Part shown: positions 8,878-16,363 of the stretch, piece by piece
Numbering within the stretch: the first letter of the stretch is position 1
Layout of the letters: each line of letters begins with the position of its first letter
NCBI GenBank assembly: GCA_036397975.1
Contig: DASWHW010000194.1
Span: 1-28,335 of the forward strand
Source: SZUA-287 sp036397975
Lineage (GTDB): Bacteria; Bacteroidota; Ignavibacteria; UBA10030; UBA6906
Length of the DNA: 28,335 nucleotides
Direction: 5' to 3'
Translations under genes and position numbers: made by a program
The notes under the pieces: model-generated
Database searches by the model: none
Told to the model about the DNA's origin: nothing
What the model saw: the letters and a program-made list of their open reading frames with translations, nothing else

Positions 8878-11051
8878 AGCAAGTTGTCGAAAACATGAAA
8901 ACTGGCCTAGTCTCCGTCAAAGAAATAGCTGTTCCCGCTTCCGGCCCGAACGATGTGTTGGTCCGCAATGCGGCGTCTCTTATTAGCGCAGGCACTGAGA
9001 GGTTACTAATTGAAATGGGGAAGAAGAATCTCCTAGGAAAGGCTCGTGCGCGGCCCGACCTGGTTCGGCAAGCGTATGACAAGGGAAAGCGTGAAGGATT
9101 TCTGAATGTGTTCAGAGAAGCAATGGCTAGGTTAGACGAGCCATTGCCGCTTGGTTACAGCAGTGCTGGTGTTGTTATCGCAGCGGGTGAGCTGGTTCAG
9201 AATTTTCGTGTTGGAGATTCAGTTGCGTGTGCCGGGTTTGGTTATGCAAGCCATTCAGAGATAATTTCCGTTCCACAGGATTCATGCGTGAAATTGCAAA
9301 AAGGCGGAGAGGAACCGATTCCATTTGAGCATGCCTCATTTGTCATGCTAGGAGGAATAGCCATGCATGGAATCAGAACATCTCAAATATTACCGGGTGA
9401 ACGGGTTGTTGTGGTTGGCTTGGGGTTAATTGGTTTGTTAACCGTGCAAATCGCCAGATCATATGGATGCACAACCATCGGGATAGACGTTGACGAAGAG
9501 AGAGTTAGGTTGGCACAGACTCTTGGTTGTCAATATGGCCTGGTAATAAACAAAGATGATGTTGAAGACTCGGTAGAGAACATTACTGGAGGTGATCTTG
9601 TCGATGCAGTTCTCGTTACAGCCGCGAGCAAAGACAATAGCCCCCTCCAACTTGCGGAGAGAGTCGTAAGAAAACGCGGCCGAATAGTTCTCGTTGGAGT
9701 TGCCGACATTTCTCTAACACGCAAAGCATTTTGGGACAAGGAAATAACATTCTCTGTATCGAAAGCTGCCGGCCAACACATGGAAGATGGTGCCTCCCCC
9801 CGAGATTTGCCAGTTGATGTTAGCCGATGGTCAGAAAGGCGGAATCTCGAGGAGTTTGTTCGCCTTCAAACGGAGGGGTTGGTAGATGTTTCTAATCTCA
9901 TTACTCACCGTTTCTCCATCGCTGACGCAGAACATGCTTATGAGATGATCCTCACGGGAAAAGAAAAGTTCATTGGGGTCGTTCTTACTTACCCTAAAGA
10001 CACGGCACTGAACAGAAGTGTTGAAATAAGTGCATCAACTTCACATTCGAAACAAACCCCGAAGGAGAACCGACTTGCGATTGGATTGATTGGTGCTGGC
10101 ATGTTCACCAAGAACTTCCTTTTGCCGGCTTTGAAGCAGGTGAAAGATGTAGAGTTCATTGGAGTGGCAGCAAGAACAGGAGTGAATTCACAGCATGTTG
10201 GCGAACGGTTTGGCTTCAAGTATGCAACCACGGATATTGACGAGATAATGCTTGATGACCGGATTGGGAGTGTAGTTATTACGACAAGACACGATTCACA
10301 CGCCAGCTTGGTTGTCCAGGCAATTCAAGCCGGGAAGAATGTTTTCGTCGAAAAACCGATGGCCATTACAGCAGAAGGGGTCGGCAGCATTTTGGAGGCA
10401 TATCATGCAAGTCCCGTCAAACCTATAGTCTTTACCGGTTTCAACAGACGGTACTCACCGCTAGCAAAGACCCTGCGAGATTGGTATGAGGAGCGGACTT
10501 CACCCATGGTCATACAATTCAGGATAAATGCGGGGTTCATCCCCCCCGACCATTGGACCCAGGATAGACAGGTTGGGGGCGGACGAATCATTGGAGAGGT
10601 TTGTCATTTTGTGGACTTTCTGCAATTTGTGATTGGTAGCGATCCGCTCGACGTTTTTTCTCGATCAATAAATGGTGACTCAGGCAAGTACTTGAAAGAC
10701 GACAACGTTGTGATGTCAATCCAATTTGCCGACGGATCTGTTGGATCAATACTCTATTCTGCTTTGGGTTCAAAGTCGTTCTCGCGTGAGCGGGTGGAAG
10801 TTTTCTGCAATGATTCGGTAGCAGTCCTGGACGATTTCAGGGAGTTGCAATTGATAAGAGGTACGAAAAGAAAGAGAATACGCCTAAGAAACCAAGATCT
10901 GGGTTACGTGCATGAGTTGAACGCCTTCTTTTCCAGTAAGTCAACGCAAAAGCAGCTTGTCTGTGATGCCTTGACAACGTTTACGACTTTCAGCCTCGTG
11001 GAGTCGCTCAAGGGCTCTGTACCAGTGGCTGTTCCCCGGATTGGTCTATGA
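8874..11051 (+). CDS. Bi-domain oxidoreductase: MDR dehydrogenase fused to Gfo/Idh/MocA
   Basis: 725 residues in two parts. Residues 1 to about 380 are a medium-chain dehydrogenase/reductase: PLGYSSAGVVIAAGE in the catalytic part and a Rossmann core VVVGLGLIGLLTVQIA (near 178-193) with acidic GIDVDEERV. The usual catalytic-zinc GHE motif and the structural four-cysteine lobe are not seen. Residues from about 398 are a Gfo/Idh/MocA oxidoreductase: IGLIGAGMFTKNFLLPAL, FVEKPMAI (the EKP signature near 491) and GGGRIIGEVCHFVDFLQF. Both halves bind NAD(P). Family knowledge: this fusion recurs in polysaccharide gene clusters and probably oxidises or reduces a nucleotide sugar or a released sugar. 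It overlaps both neighbours by 4 nt (ATGA), forming a coupled trio with the methyltransferase and the GT4. The substrate is unknown. Confidence 0.88.
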   Translation: MKQVVENMKTGLVSVKEIAVPASGPNDVLVRNAASLISAGTERLLIEMGKKNLLGKARARPDLVRQAYDKGKREGFLNVFREAMARLDEPLPLGYSSAGVVIAAGELVQNFRVGDSVACAGFGYASHSEIISVPQDSCVKLQKGGEEPIPFEHASFVMLGGIAMHGIRTSQILPGERVVVVGLGLIGLLTVQIARSYGCTTIGIDVDEERVRLAQTLGCQYGLVINKDDVEDSVENITGGDLVDAVLVTAASKDNSPLQLAERVVRKRGRIVLVGVADISLTRKAFWDKEITFSVSKAAGQHMEDGASPRDLPVDVSRWSERRNLEEFVRLQTEGLVDVSNLITHRFSIADAEHAYEMILTGKEKFIGVVLTYPKDTALNRSVEISASTSHSKQTPKENRLAIGLIGAGMFTKNFLLPALKQVKDVEFIGVAARTGVNSQHVGERFGFKYATTDIDEIMLDDRIGSVVITTRHDSHASLVVQAIQAGKNVFVEKPMAITAEGVGSILEAYHASPVKPIVFTGFNRRYSPLAKTLRDWYEERTSPMVIQFRINAGFIPPDHWTQDRQVGGGRIIGEVCHFVDFLQFVIGSDPLDVFSRSINGDSGKYLKDDNVVMSIQFADGSVGSILYSALGSKSFSRERVEVFCNDSVAVLDDFRELQLIRGTKRKRIRLRNQDLGYVHELNAFFSSKSTQKQLVCDALTTFTTFSLVESLKGSVPVAVPRIGL

Positions 11052-12289
11052 ACATTCTTCTTCTTTCAGCATATTTTCCACCAGAAGTTGGCTCCGCTGC
11101 TCATTTGTTTGCTGACATAGGCGCGGAATTAGCTACTCGAGGTCACTCAGTCTCAGTTATAACAAGTTATCCTACGTATAACGTTACGATAAGAGATCTT
11201 CCTGAGAAATATAGCAAGGGTTTCAGACTGAGAGAATCATATCGAGGCATGGAGGTCTTAAGGGTTAAGTCCCTTAGGATGCCTAGGCACGTACCCATTC
11301 TGCGAGGCGTTGATCAGATTTCAACAGCTTTTCTCTTCCTTCTCACCGGACTCTTCCTTAGAAAGAGGTTTGATGTTATTCTTGTCTATTCCCCGCCATT
11401 GTTTCTGGGTCTTACAGCTTGGTTTATGTCCACATTACAGAAATCACAGGTTGTTCTTAATGTCCAGGACCTATTTCCCCAAAGTGCGGTTGATCTTGGT
11501 TTATTGAAAAGCAGAGTTTTAATTAAAGTGTTTGAATGGGTGGAGAGATTTCTCTATAACCGAGTTGACGAAGTTACAGTTCATTCTGCCGGGAATCGCG
11601 AGCACGTAATTCGTCATGGCGGGAAGCCAGGTTCAACCTGCATAGTTCCAAATGTTGTCGATGTGGATCACCTTCGGCCCGGGTCGAGGAACGGTGTCTT
11701 CAGGGAAAACAATAATATACCGTCGTCATCATTTGTTGTTTCTTTTGCAGGAGTCCTTGGATATTCCCAAGATCTTGACACGGTCATTGAGGCAGCCCGA
11801 TTGTTGGACTCCAGGGCTAATCTGGTCTTTTATATTGTAGGTGACGGTGTTGAGAAGAAACGACTGGAAGCAAAAGCAAAAGGAATGAAGAACGTACGAT
11901 TCCTTGCGATGCTTCAGAAGAACGAATATGCCGAGCTTCTTCATGCCTCTGATGCATGCTTGGTCACCCTACGGAAAATTGTACAGACACCAGTTGTCCC
12001 GTCAAAAATCCTGAGTATAATGGCAGCGGGTAAACCTGTTATTGCCGGCCTGCCGCTGGCTGGAGATGCCCCTAAGTTGATTGAAGAGGCACGATGCGGA
12101 ATTTGTGTTGAGCCAGAAAATGCGGCTGCGCTTGTTGAGGCTGTGCTCGGGCTAATGAGTGACAACGAGTTGGCGCTCGCGTTTGGTAATAATGGTAGAG
12201 CATACGCCGAGACGCATCTTTCCATCAAGTCTTGTGTTGCACTTTACGAGAGCATATTTCGAAAGTTGCTTGATAAAGAAACCAAATGA
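11048..12289 (+). CDS. Glycosyltransferase, GT4 family (WbuB-like)
   Basis: 413 residues. The N-terminus MNILLLSAYFPPEVGSAAHLFADIGAELATRGH and the later VLNVQDLFPQSAVDLGLL are typical of the WbuB/FnlC-like branch of GT4. The C-terminal lobe has VVSFAGVLGYSQDLDTVIEAARLL and the donor-site region VPSKILSIMAAGKPVIAG (about 316-333). It would add a sugar, often an N-acetylated amino sugar in this branch, to the undecaprenyl-linked chain. Its start overlaps the preceding stop as ATGA (11048-11051). Its own TGA (12287-12289) overlaps the AGGA that serves the next gene. Acceptor and donor are inferred only by branch resemblance. Confidence 0.88.
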   Translation: MNILLLSAYFPPEVGSAAHLFADIGAELATRGHSVSVITSYPTYNVTIRDLPEKYSKGFRLRESYRGMEVLRVKSLRMPRHVPILRGVDQISTAFLFLLTGLFLRKRFDVILVYSPPLFLGLTAWFMSTLQKSQVVLNVQDLFPQSAVDLGLLKSRVLIKVFEWVERFLYNRVDEVTVHSAGNREHVIRHGGKPGSTCIVPNVVDVDHLRPGSRNGVFRENNNIPSSSFVVSFAGVLGYSQDLDTVIEAARLLDSRANLVFYIVGDGVEKKRLEAKAKGMKNVRFLAMLQKNEYAELLHASDACLVTLRKIVQTPVVPSKILSIMAAGKPVIAGLPLAGDAPKLIEEARCGICVEPENAAALVEAVLGLMSDNELALAFGNNGRAYAETHLSIKSCVALYESIFRKLLDKETK

Positions 12290-12298
12290 GGAATTACG

Positions 12299-13351
12299 AT
12301 GTCAGAATATCTTTCAAGTTATCGGGGAAAACGAGTATTGGTGACGGGTGGTGCCGGAGCAATTGGTTCTCGGTTGGTTCGAAAACTCTGTGAAGCTGAT
12401 GCAGGGCTTGTGATGGTTCTCGATGATCTTTCATCAGGGTATCGCTGGAACTTGCCGAATCAGAAAAATATGCTCTTCGTTCAGGGGGATGTGTGCGACG
12501 AGATAAAATTGAAAAGAGTCTTTTTTGAAAAACCTCAAGTCATTTTTCACTTGGCCGCGTTTTTCGCAAATCAGAACAGCGTTGATCACCCGGAGAGCGA
12601 CTTGAGAACAAACGGAATTGGGACACTTCGATTGCTCGAATATTCGCTTCTCTCCCGGATAGAACGGTTTGTGTATGCTTCCTCCGGATGTTCGATTTAT
12701 GGGAGTTCCGCGCCGTTGCCTCTTAAGGAGGAATTTATGTCGATGAACCTCACAACTCCTTATCAAATTACTAAGATGTTGGGAGAGCTGTACTGCAATT
12801 TTTTTCTAAACCATCACGAGTTACCTGTCGTAAAGACTAGATTCTTCAATTCATACGGACCGGGTGAGGTTCCGGGTCAGTACAGAAATGTGATCCCGAA
12901 TTTTATTTACTGGGGATTGCAAGGACGCCAATTGCCTATTACTGGCACTGGAGAGGAAACTCGCGACTTCACTTATGTAGAGGATATAGTCGATGGCCTC
13001 TTGAGGGGTGGATACTTCAAGGACGCAATTGGTCAAGAAATGAACCTCGCATCCGGTACAGAAACGCAAATCAAGAATCTTGCGGAGACGATCAACTCAA
13101 TCACTGGAAACGCCAAGGGAATACATTATACCCCACGACGGAAATGGGATACGAAGAGTAGACTTCTAGCATCTATTGATCGCGCACGTGATCTCATCGG
13201 TTACGATCCGAAAACCAGGTTTGATGATGGCCTTAAGAACACGATAACGTGGTTTAAAGAAAACTGGGATAATATCGAAGCATCTGCGAGCTTCATGCCC
13301 GGTATGTCGTCTGCTGTGCGTGTGGATCAATCAGAATCCAAGAAAACCTAG
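12299..13351 (+). CDS. NAD-dependent sugar epimerase/dehydratase (extended SDR)
   Basis: 350 residues. The nucleotide-binding motif TGGAGAIGS is at 16-24, and VLDDLSSG marks the acidic end of strand 2. The catalytic set is YASSGCSIYG (126-135) with Y155-x3-K159 in YQITK. KTRFFNSYGPGE and DFTYVEDIVDGLL complete the pattern of GalE/RfbB-type extended SDRs acting on UDP- or dTDP-sugars. Residues after about 325 are a weakly conserved tail. The ribosome-binding site GAGGA (12288-12292) overlaps the previous stop. The enzyme would supply an epimerised or dehydrated nucleotide sugar for the GT4 enzymes. Whether it is an epimerase or a decarboxylase/dehydratase cannot be fixed from motifs. Confidence 0.85.
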   Translation: MSEYLSSYRGKRVLVTGGAGAIGSRLVRKLCEADAGLVMVLDDLSSGYRWNLPNQKNMLFVQGDVCDEIKLKRVFFEKPQVIFHLAAFFANQNSVDHPESDLRTNGIGTLRLLEYSLLSRIERFVYASSGCSIYGSSAPLPLKEEFMSMNLTTPYQITKMLGELYCNFFLNHHELPVVKTRFFNSYGPGEVPGQYRNVIPNFIYWGLQGRQLPITGTGEETRDFTYVEDIVDGLLRGGYFKDAIGQEMNLASGTETQIKNLAETINSITGNAKGIHYTPRRKWDTKSRLLASIDRARDLIGYDPKTRFDDGLKNTITWFKENWDNIEASASFMPGMSSAVRVDQSESKKT

Positions 13352-13385
13352 ATAGCCGTTCCCAATTCAAGCTTCTTAGAAATAG

Positions 13386-14480
13386 ATGACCACTATTCTT
13401 CTCATCGCCGGCACCCGCCCCGAAATAATTAAGGTAGCTCCCGTGGTATTGAAAGCCCGGGAACTCGGTAAAGTCAAGGTAAGGCTGTGTCTTACCGGGC
13501 AGCATATGACGATGGCGCAAGAGGCGCTCTCGATTTTTGGCATCGAACCGGATGCGAATCTCAAGATCATGAAGCCGGATCAAACACTCAATGACATTTG
13601 TCAGGCGGTGTTCGAGCGACTGCCGGCGGTGCTGCAGAAATTCAAACCGGATGTCGTGATGGTGCAGGGCGATACGACAACGGCGGCGATGGCCGCCTTG
13701 TGTGCTTTTAATATGAAGATCCCCGTTGCACACATCGAGGCTGGGCTGCGGAGTTTCAATCTCGAAGCCCCATATCCCGAGGAAGCGAACCGCCGTGTGA
13801 TCAGCTCATTCGCGCGATACAATTTCTGTCCGACAGAAGAGGCGAAGCAAAACCTTGTAAATGAACGGGTGCCGAACGATCGAATATATGTAACCGGCAA
13901 TACTGTTGTTGATGCCCTTCAATACATTGCGCGAAGTCATCCACTTGACGGCGTAGCAAACGTGGAGGAGGATTTGAAGACTCCGTTTGTTCTCATCACA
14001 GCACATCGGCGTGAGAGCTTTGGCGGAGGTTTTGAAGACATCTGCAAAGCGATCCGTATCTGCTCGGAGAATTTTCCCGAAGTATCGTTTGTTTATCCAG
14101 TCCATCTGAATCCAAATGTGCAAAAGCCGGTGCACTCACTTCTTGGCGGACAGAAGAATGTGTTTCTTATTCCTCCCGTTCCTTATCTACCGCTGCTGAC
14201 TCTCCTGAAGAACTGTTCAGTTGTTCTCACCGACTCAGGGGGTATTCAAGAGGAGGCTCCCTCATTCGGGAAGTATTGTATCGTGATGCGTGAAGTGACA
14301 GAGAGAATGGAAAGCGTCCGAATGGGAGTGTCGGAGCTTGTCGGAACAAACGCGGAGAAGATTGTTGGTGCCGTGTCAAGAGAACTCTCCGAGAAAAGAA
14401 CAATAGTGGGGACCAAGAATCCGTATGGCGATGGAAAAGCGGCGAGTAGAATCTTAGAGGCATTGCGGATTGTGGATTGA
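13386..14480 (+). CDS. wecB: UDP-N-acetylglucosamine 2-epimerase (non-hydrolysing)
   Basis: 364 residues matching the WecB/MnaA family over its full length. GTRPEIIK (9-16) begins the UDP-binding site. Positions matching the known catalytic or substrate residues are D96 (QGDTTTA), E118 (HIEAGLRS), E132 (PEEANR) and H207 (TAHRRES), and SGGIQEEAP closes the active site. It converts UDP-GlcNAc to UDP-ManNAc in the cytoplasm. No ManNAc dehydrogenase (WecC) is in the window, so the product may be used directly or oxidised elsewhere. The last six codons and the stop (from 14463) are made of the heptamer repeats described at 14465-14541, so the natural C-terminus may have been replaced. From here rightwards the sequence is less A/T-rich than in the cluster to the left. 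Confidence 0.93.
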   Translation: MTTILLIAGTRPEIIKVAPVVLKARELGKVKVRLCLTGQHMTMAQEALSIFGIEPDANLKIMKPDQTLNDICQAVFERLPAVLQKFKPDVVMVQGDTTTAAMAALCAFNMKIPVAHIEAGLRSFNLEAPYPEEANRRVISSFARYNFCPTEEAKQNLVNERVPNDRIYVTGNTVVDALQYIARSHPLDGVANVEEDLKTPFVLITAHRRESFGGGFEDICKAIRICSENFPEVSFVYPVHLNPNVQKPVHSLLGGQKNVFLIPPVPYLPLLTLLKNCSVVLTDSGGIQEEAPSFGKYCIVMREVTERMESVRMGVSELVGTNAEKIVGAVSRELSEKRTIVGTKNPYGDGKAASRILEALRIVD

Positions 14481-14541
14481 TGATTTCGGATTGGAGAGTA
14501 TAGCATTGCGGAATGCTGATTGTCGATTGCGGAGTAGGATT
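14465..14541 (+). repeat. Degenerate tandem heptamers, left arm (consensus GCGGATT)
   Basis: Successive 7-base units can be read: GCGGATT (14465), GTGGATT (14472), GATGATT (14479), TCGGATT (14486), then looser units, then GCGGAAT (14508), GCTGATT (14515), GTCGATT (14522), GCGGAGT (14529). The run begins inside the last codons of wecB and supplies its TGA stop. The same heptamer occurs in the opposite orientation at 14922-14949, on the other side of the four-helix-bundle gene. Confidence 0.75.
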
Positions 14542-14582
14542 CTCGGGTTGTCTTCGGTGGAGGACACTGGGATTCGGATGAA

Positions 14583-14954
14583 TTGAAGAAGCGGACGAAG
14601 GCATTTGCTCTTGCAATCACAAAGGTTGGACAATCATTGCCAAAAAATGTCGGTAGTGACGTGTTGTGCAAGCAGCTTCTTCGTTCTGCAACCTCAGCAG
14701 GTGCCAACTATAGATCAGCCTGTGGATCGAGGTCAAAGGCAGATTTTATCTCCAAGATCACCATTGTTGAAGAAGAGGCAGATGAAGCTGCATATTGGCT
14801 TGAGTTGCTGATGGAATCGGGAATTCAGGATAATAATGAATCGCGGAGGCTCAGAATAGAAGCGGAGGAATTAACACGGATCTTTGTTGCTTCAGGAAAG
14901 ACAGCCAAGAGAAATAAGAACAATCCGCAATCCCAAATCCGCAATCCGAGATGA
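14583..14954 (+). CDS. Four-helix-bundle protein (S23 / rRNA-intervening-sequence type)
   Basis: 123 residues. RTKAFALAITKVGQSLP, then QLLRSATSAGANYRSACGSRSKADFISKITIVEEEADEAAYWLELL, match the S23-like four-helix-bundle family first known from proteins encoded in 23S rRNA intervening sequences. The family forms homopentamers or similar bundles; its cellular role is unclear. Only TTG 14583 is available in frame, yet the frame reads DELKKRTKAFAL and the family usually begins a few residues earlier. The ATG at 14578 is just out of frame (ATG AAT TGA), and one added G would give M-E-L-K-K-R, so the start may be damaged. The final residues NNPQSQIRNPR are written by the right-hand heptamer repeats. 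The gene sits alone between wecB and the phosphoglycosyltransferase, with no link to sugar chemistry. Confidence 0.75.
   Translation: MKKRTKAFALAITKVGQSLPKNVGSDVLCKQLLRSATSAGANYRSACGSRSKADFISKITIVEEEADEAAYWLELLMESGIQDNNESRRLRIEAEELTRIFVASGKTAKRNKNNPQSQIRNPR
14922..14949 (-). repeat. Degenerate tandem heptamers, right arm (inverted, AATCCGC)
   Basis: Four contiguous units AATCCGC, AATCCCA, AATCCGC, AATCCGA. Read on the minus strand they are TCGGATT, GCGGATT, TGGGATT, GCGGATT, the same heptamer as the left arm at 14465. The units encode the tail of the four-helix-bundle protein and end 11 bases before the TTG start of the next gene. Confidence 0.8.
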
Positions 14955-14960
14955 TAGACC

Positions 14961-16355
14961 TTGGGCGCTAGAAAAGAAATAACGACCCTCCTGCTGGTTG
15001 ACGCACTGGCCATCGGGATGGCTTGGTACAGCTACTACCTCATCCGCGTGAGTAGTGGATGGCTCGGTATTGCCGTCTCACCCGACTTTTGGCTCCCCCT
15101 CATTGCGGTTTGCCTTTTCTGGATGCTCGTGTTTTTTGTTGTTGGATTGTATCGTGCCTGGTACGCGGCCTCACGCTTCGATGAACTCACCCTGGTATTC
15201 AAGACGATTACGATGGGATGCCTCTTTCTTTTCTTTGCCGTCTTTTTCGATGATCAGGGAAGCAACGTCGCTGTCAGCTCGCGGATACTGATTGCAATGT
15301 ATTGGGGAGTAATGCTCGCGTGGGTATCGGCCGGGCGAATGGTGATACGCACTGTACAACGACGGATGTTGATCGCAGGCATCGGCGTCCACCCCACGAT
15401 TATTGTGGGGAGTGCCGCGAAGTCCCGGGAATTGTATGATGAAGTTGCGCGCTTCCCTGCGCTTGGCTACAAAGTCCTTGGGTTCGCCGGACTCGACAAA
15501 CGACGATCGGGACAAGACTACAAAGGAATTCCGGTACTCGGAAGTCTCGATGATCTTCATGATATCATCGCGGAGAAAAAAATACAGGAAGTGCTCATAG
15601 CCCTCGATTCATCAGATCATGATCGACTTCTGGATATCATCGGGCGATGCAATTCACATAAGGTCAACCTGAAGATCATTCCCGACCTGTACGATATCAT
15701 CAGCGGTCAGGCGAGGACGAACCAGATCTATGCCTTCCCGTTGATCGAGATCATGCCGCAAATCATGACTCCCTGGGAGGAAGCAGTAAAGCGTATTATA
15801 GATTTCTCGGTTGCAGTAATCGTTCTTATTGGTGGGCTTCCGGTGTGGATTCTTGTAGCGTTCCTCATCAAATTGGAATCGCGAGGGCCAGTCCTTTATA
15901 AGCAGGAACGGGTGGGGAAAAAAGGCGAAGTGTTTTCCATCGTAAAATTTCGATCGATGCGCCAGGATGCGGAGAAAGCAGGTCCACAATGGGCAGGCAA
16001 AAAGGATCCTCGCGTAACGCGCGTAGGAAAATGGATTCGGAAGTTGCATATCGATGAGGTACCGCAAACGGTGAACGTTCTCAAGGGAGAAATGAGTCTT
16101 GTTGGACCGCGACCCGAAAGACCTGTTTTTGTTGAGGAGTTGTCAAAGGAAATTCCTCTCTACAAGCGAAGGCTCAACGTCAGACCGGGCGTTACCGGTT
16201 GGGCACAAGTGAAACTCAGGTATGATGAAACCATTGAAGATGTGAGAAAAAAGGTCGAGTACGATCTCTATTATATCGAGAACATGTCTCTTCGCATGGA
16301 TTTCAAGATCATGGTCAGCACCGTGTCTCACATGCTCATGTGGAAGGGCAGGTAA
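14961..16355 (+). CDS. Undecaprenyl-phosphate sugar phosphotransferase (WcaJ/WbaP-type PGT)
   Basis: 464 residues with the full polyprenyl glycosylphosphotransferase layout. There are four N-terminal membrane helices (about 8-125), a Rossmann-like CoA-binding-type domain (about 145-250, TIIVGSAAKSRELYDEV), a re-entrant helix (about 278-303) and the catalytic module. The catalytic module holds SRGPVLYKQERVG (307-319), KFRSM (329-333), D365-E366 in HIDEVPQ, VGPRPER (381-387) and PGVTGWAQV (409-417). It transfers a sugar-1-phosphate to undecaprenyl phosphate and so starts each repeat unit. The start is TTG 14961; the first ATG in frame (15018) would cut into helix 1. The missing ATG may reflect the repeat element that ends 11 bases upstream. 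It ends 8 nt before the aminotransferase gene. Confidence 0.92.
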   Translation: MGARKEITTLLLVDALAIGMAWYSYYLIRVSSGWLGIAVSPDFWLPLIAVCLFWMLVFFVVGLYRAWYAASRFDELTLVFKTITMGCLFLFFAVFFDDQGSNVAVSSRILIAMYWGVMLAWVSAGRMVIRTVQRRMLIAGIGVHPTIIVGSAAKSRELYDEVARFPALGYKVLGFAGLDKRRSGQDYKGIPVLGSLDDLHDIIAEKKIQEVLIALDSSDHDRLLDIIGRCNSHKVNLKIIPDLYDIISGQARTNQIYAFPLIEIMPQIMTPWEEAVKRIIDFSVAVIVLIGGLPVWILVAFLIKLESRGPVLYKQERVGKKGEVFSIVKFRSMRQDAEKAGPQWAGKKDPRVTRVGKWIRKLHIDEVPQTVNVLKGEMSLVGPRPERPVFVEELSKEIPLYKRRLNVRPGVTGWAQVKLRYDETIEDVRKKVEYDLYYIENMSLRMDFKIMVSTVSHMLMWKGR

Positions 16356-16363
16356 TATATCTC

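Noticed and set aside
14465..14541. CRISPR array or simple microsatellite
   Set aside because: Units are 7 bases with no spacers, are degenerate, and occur in inverted orientation on the other side of a gene.
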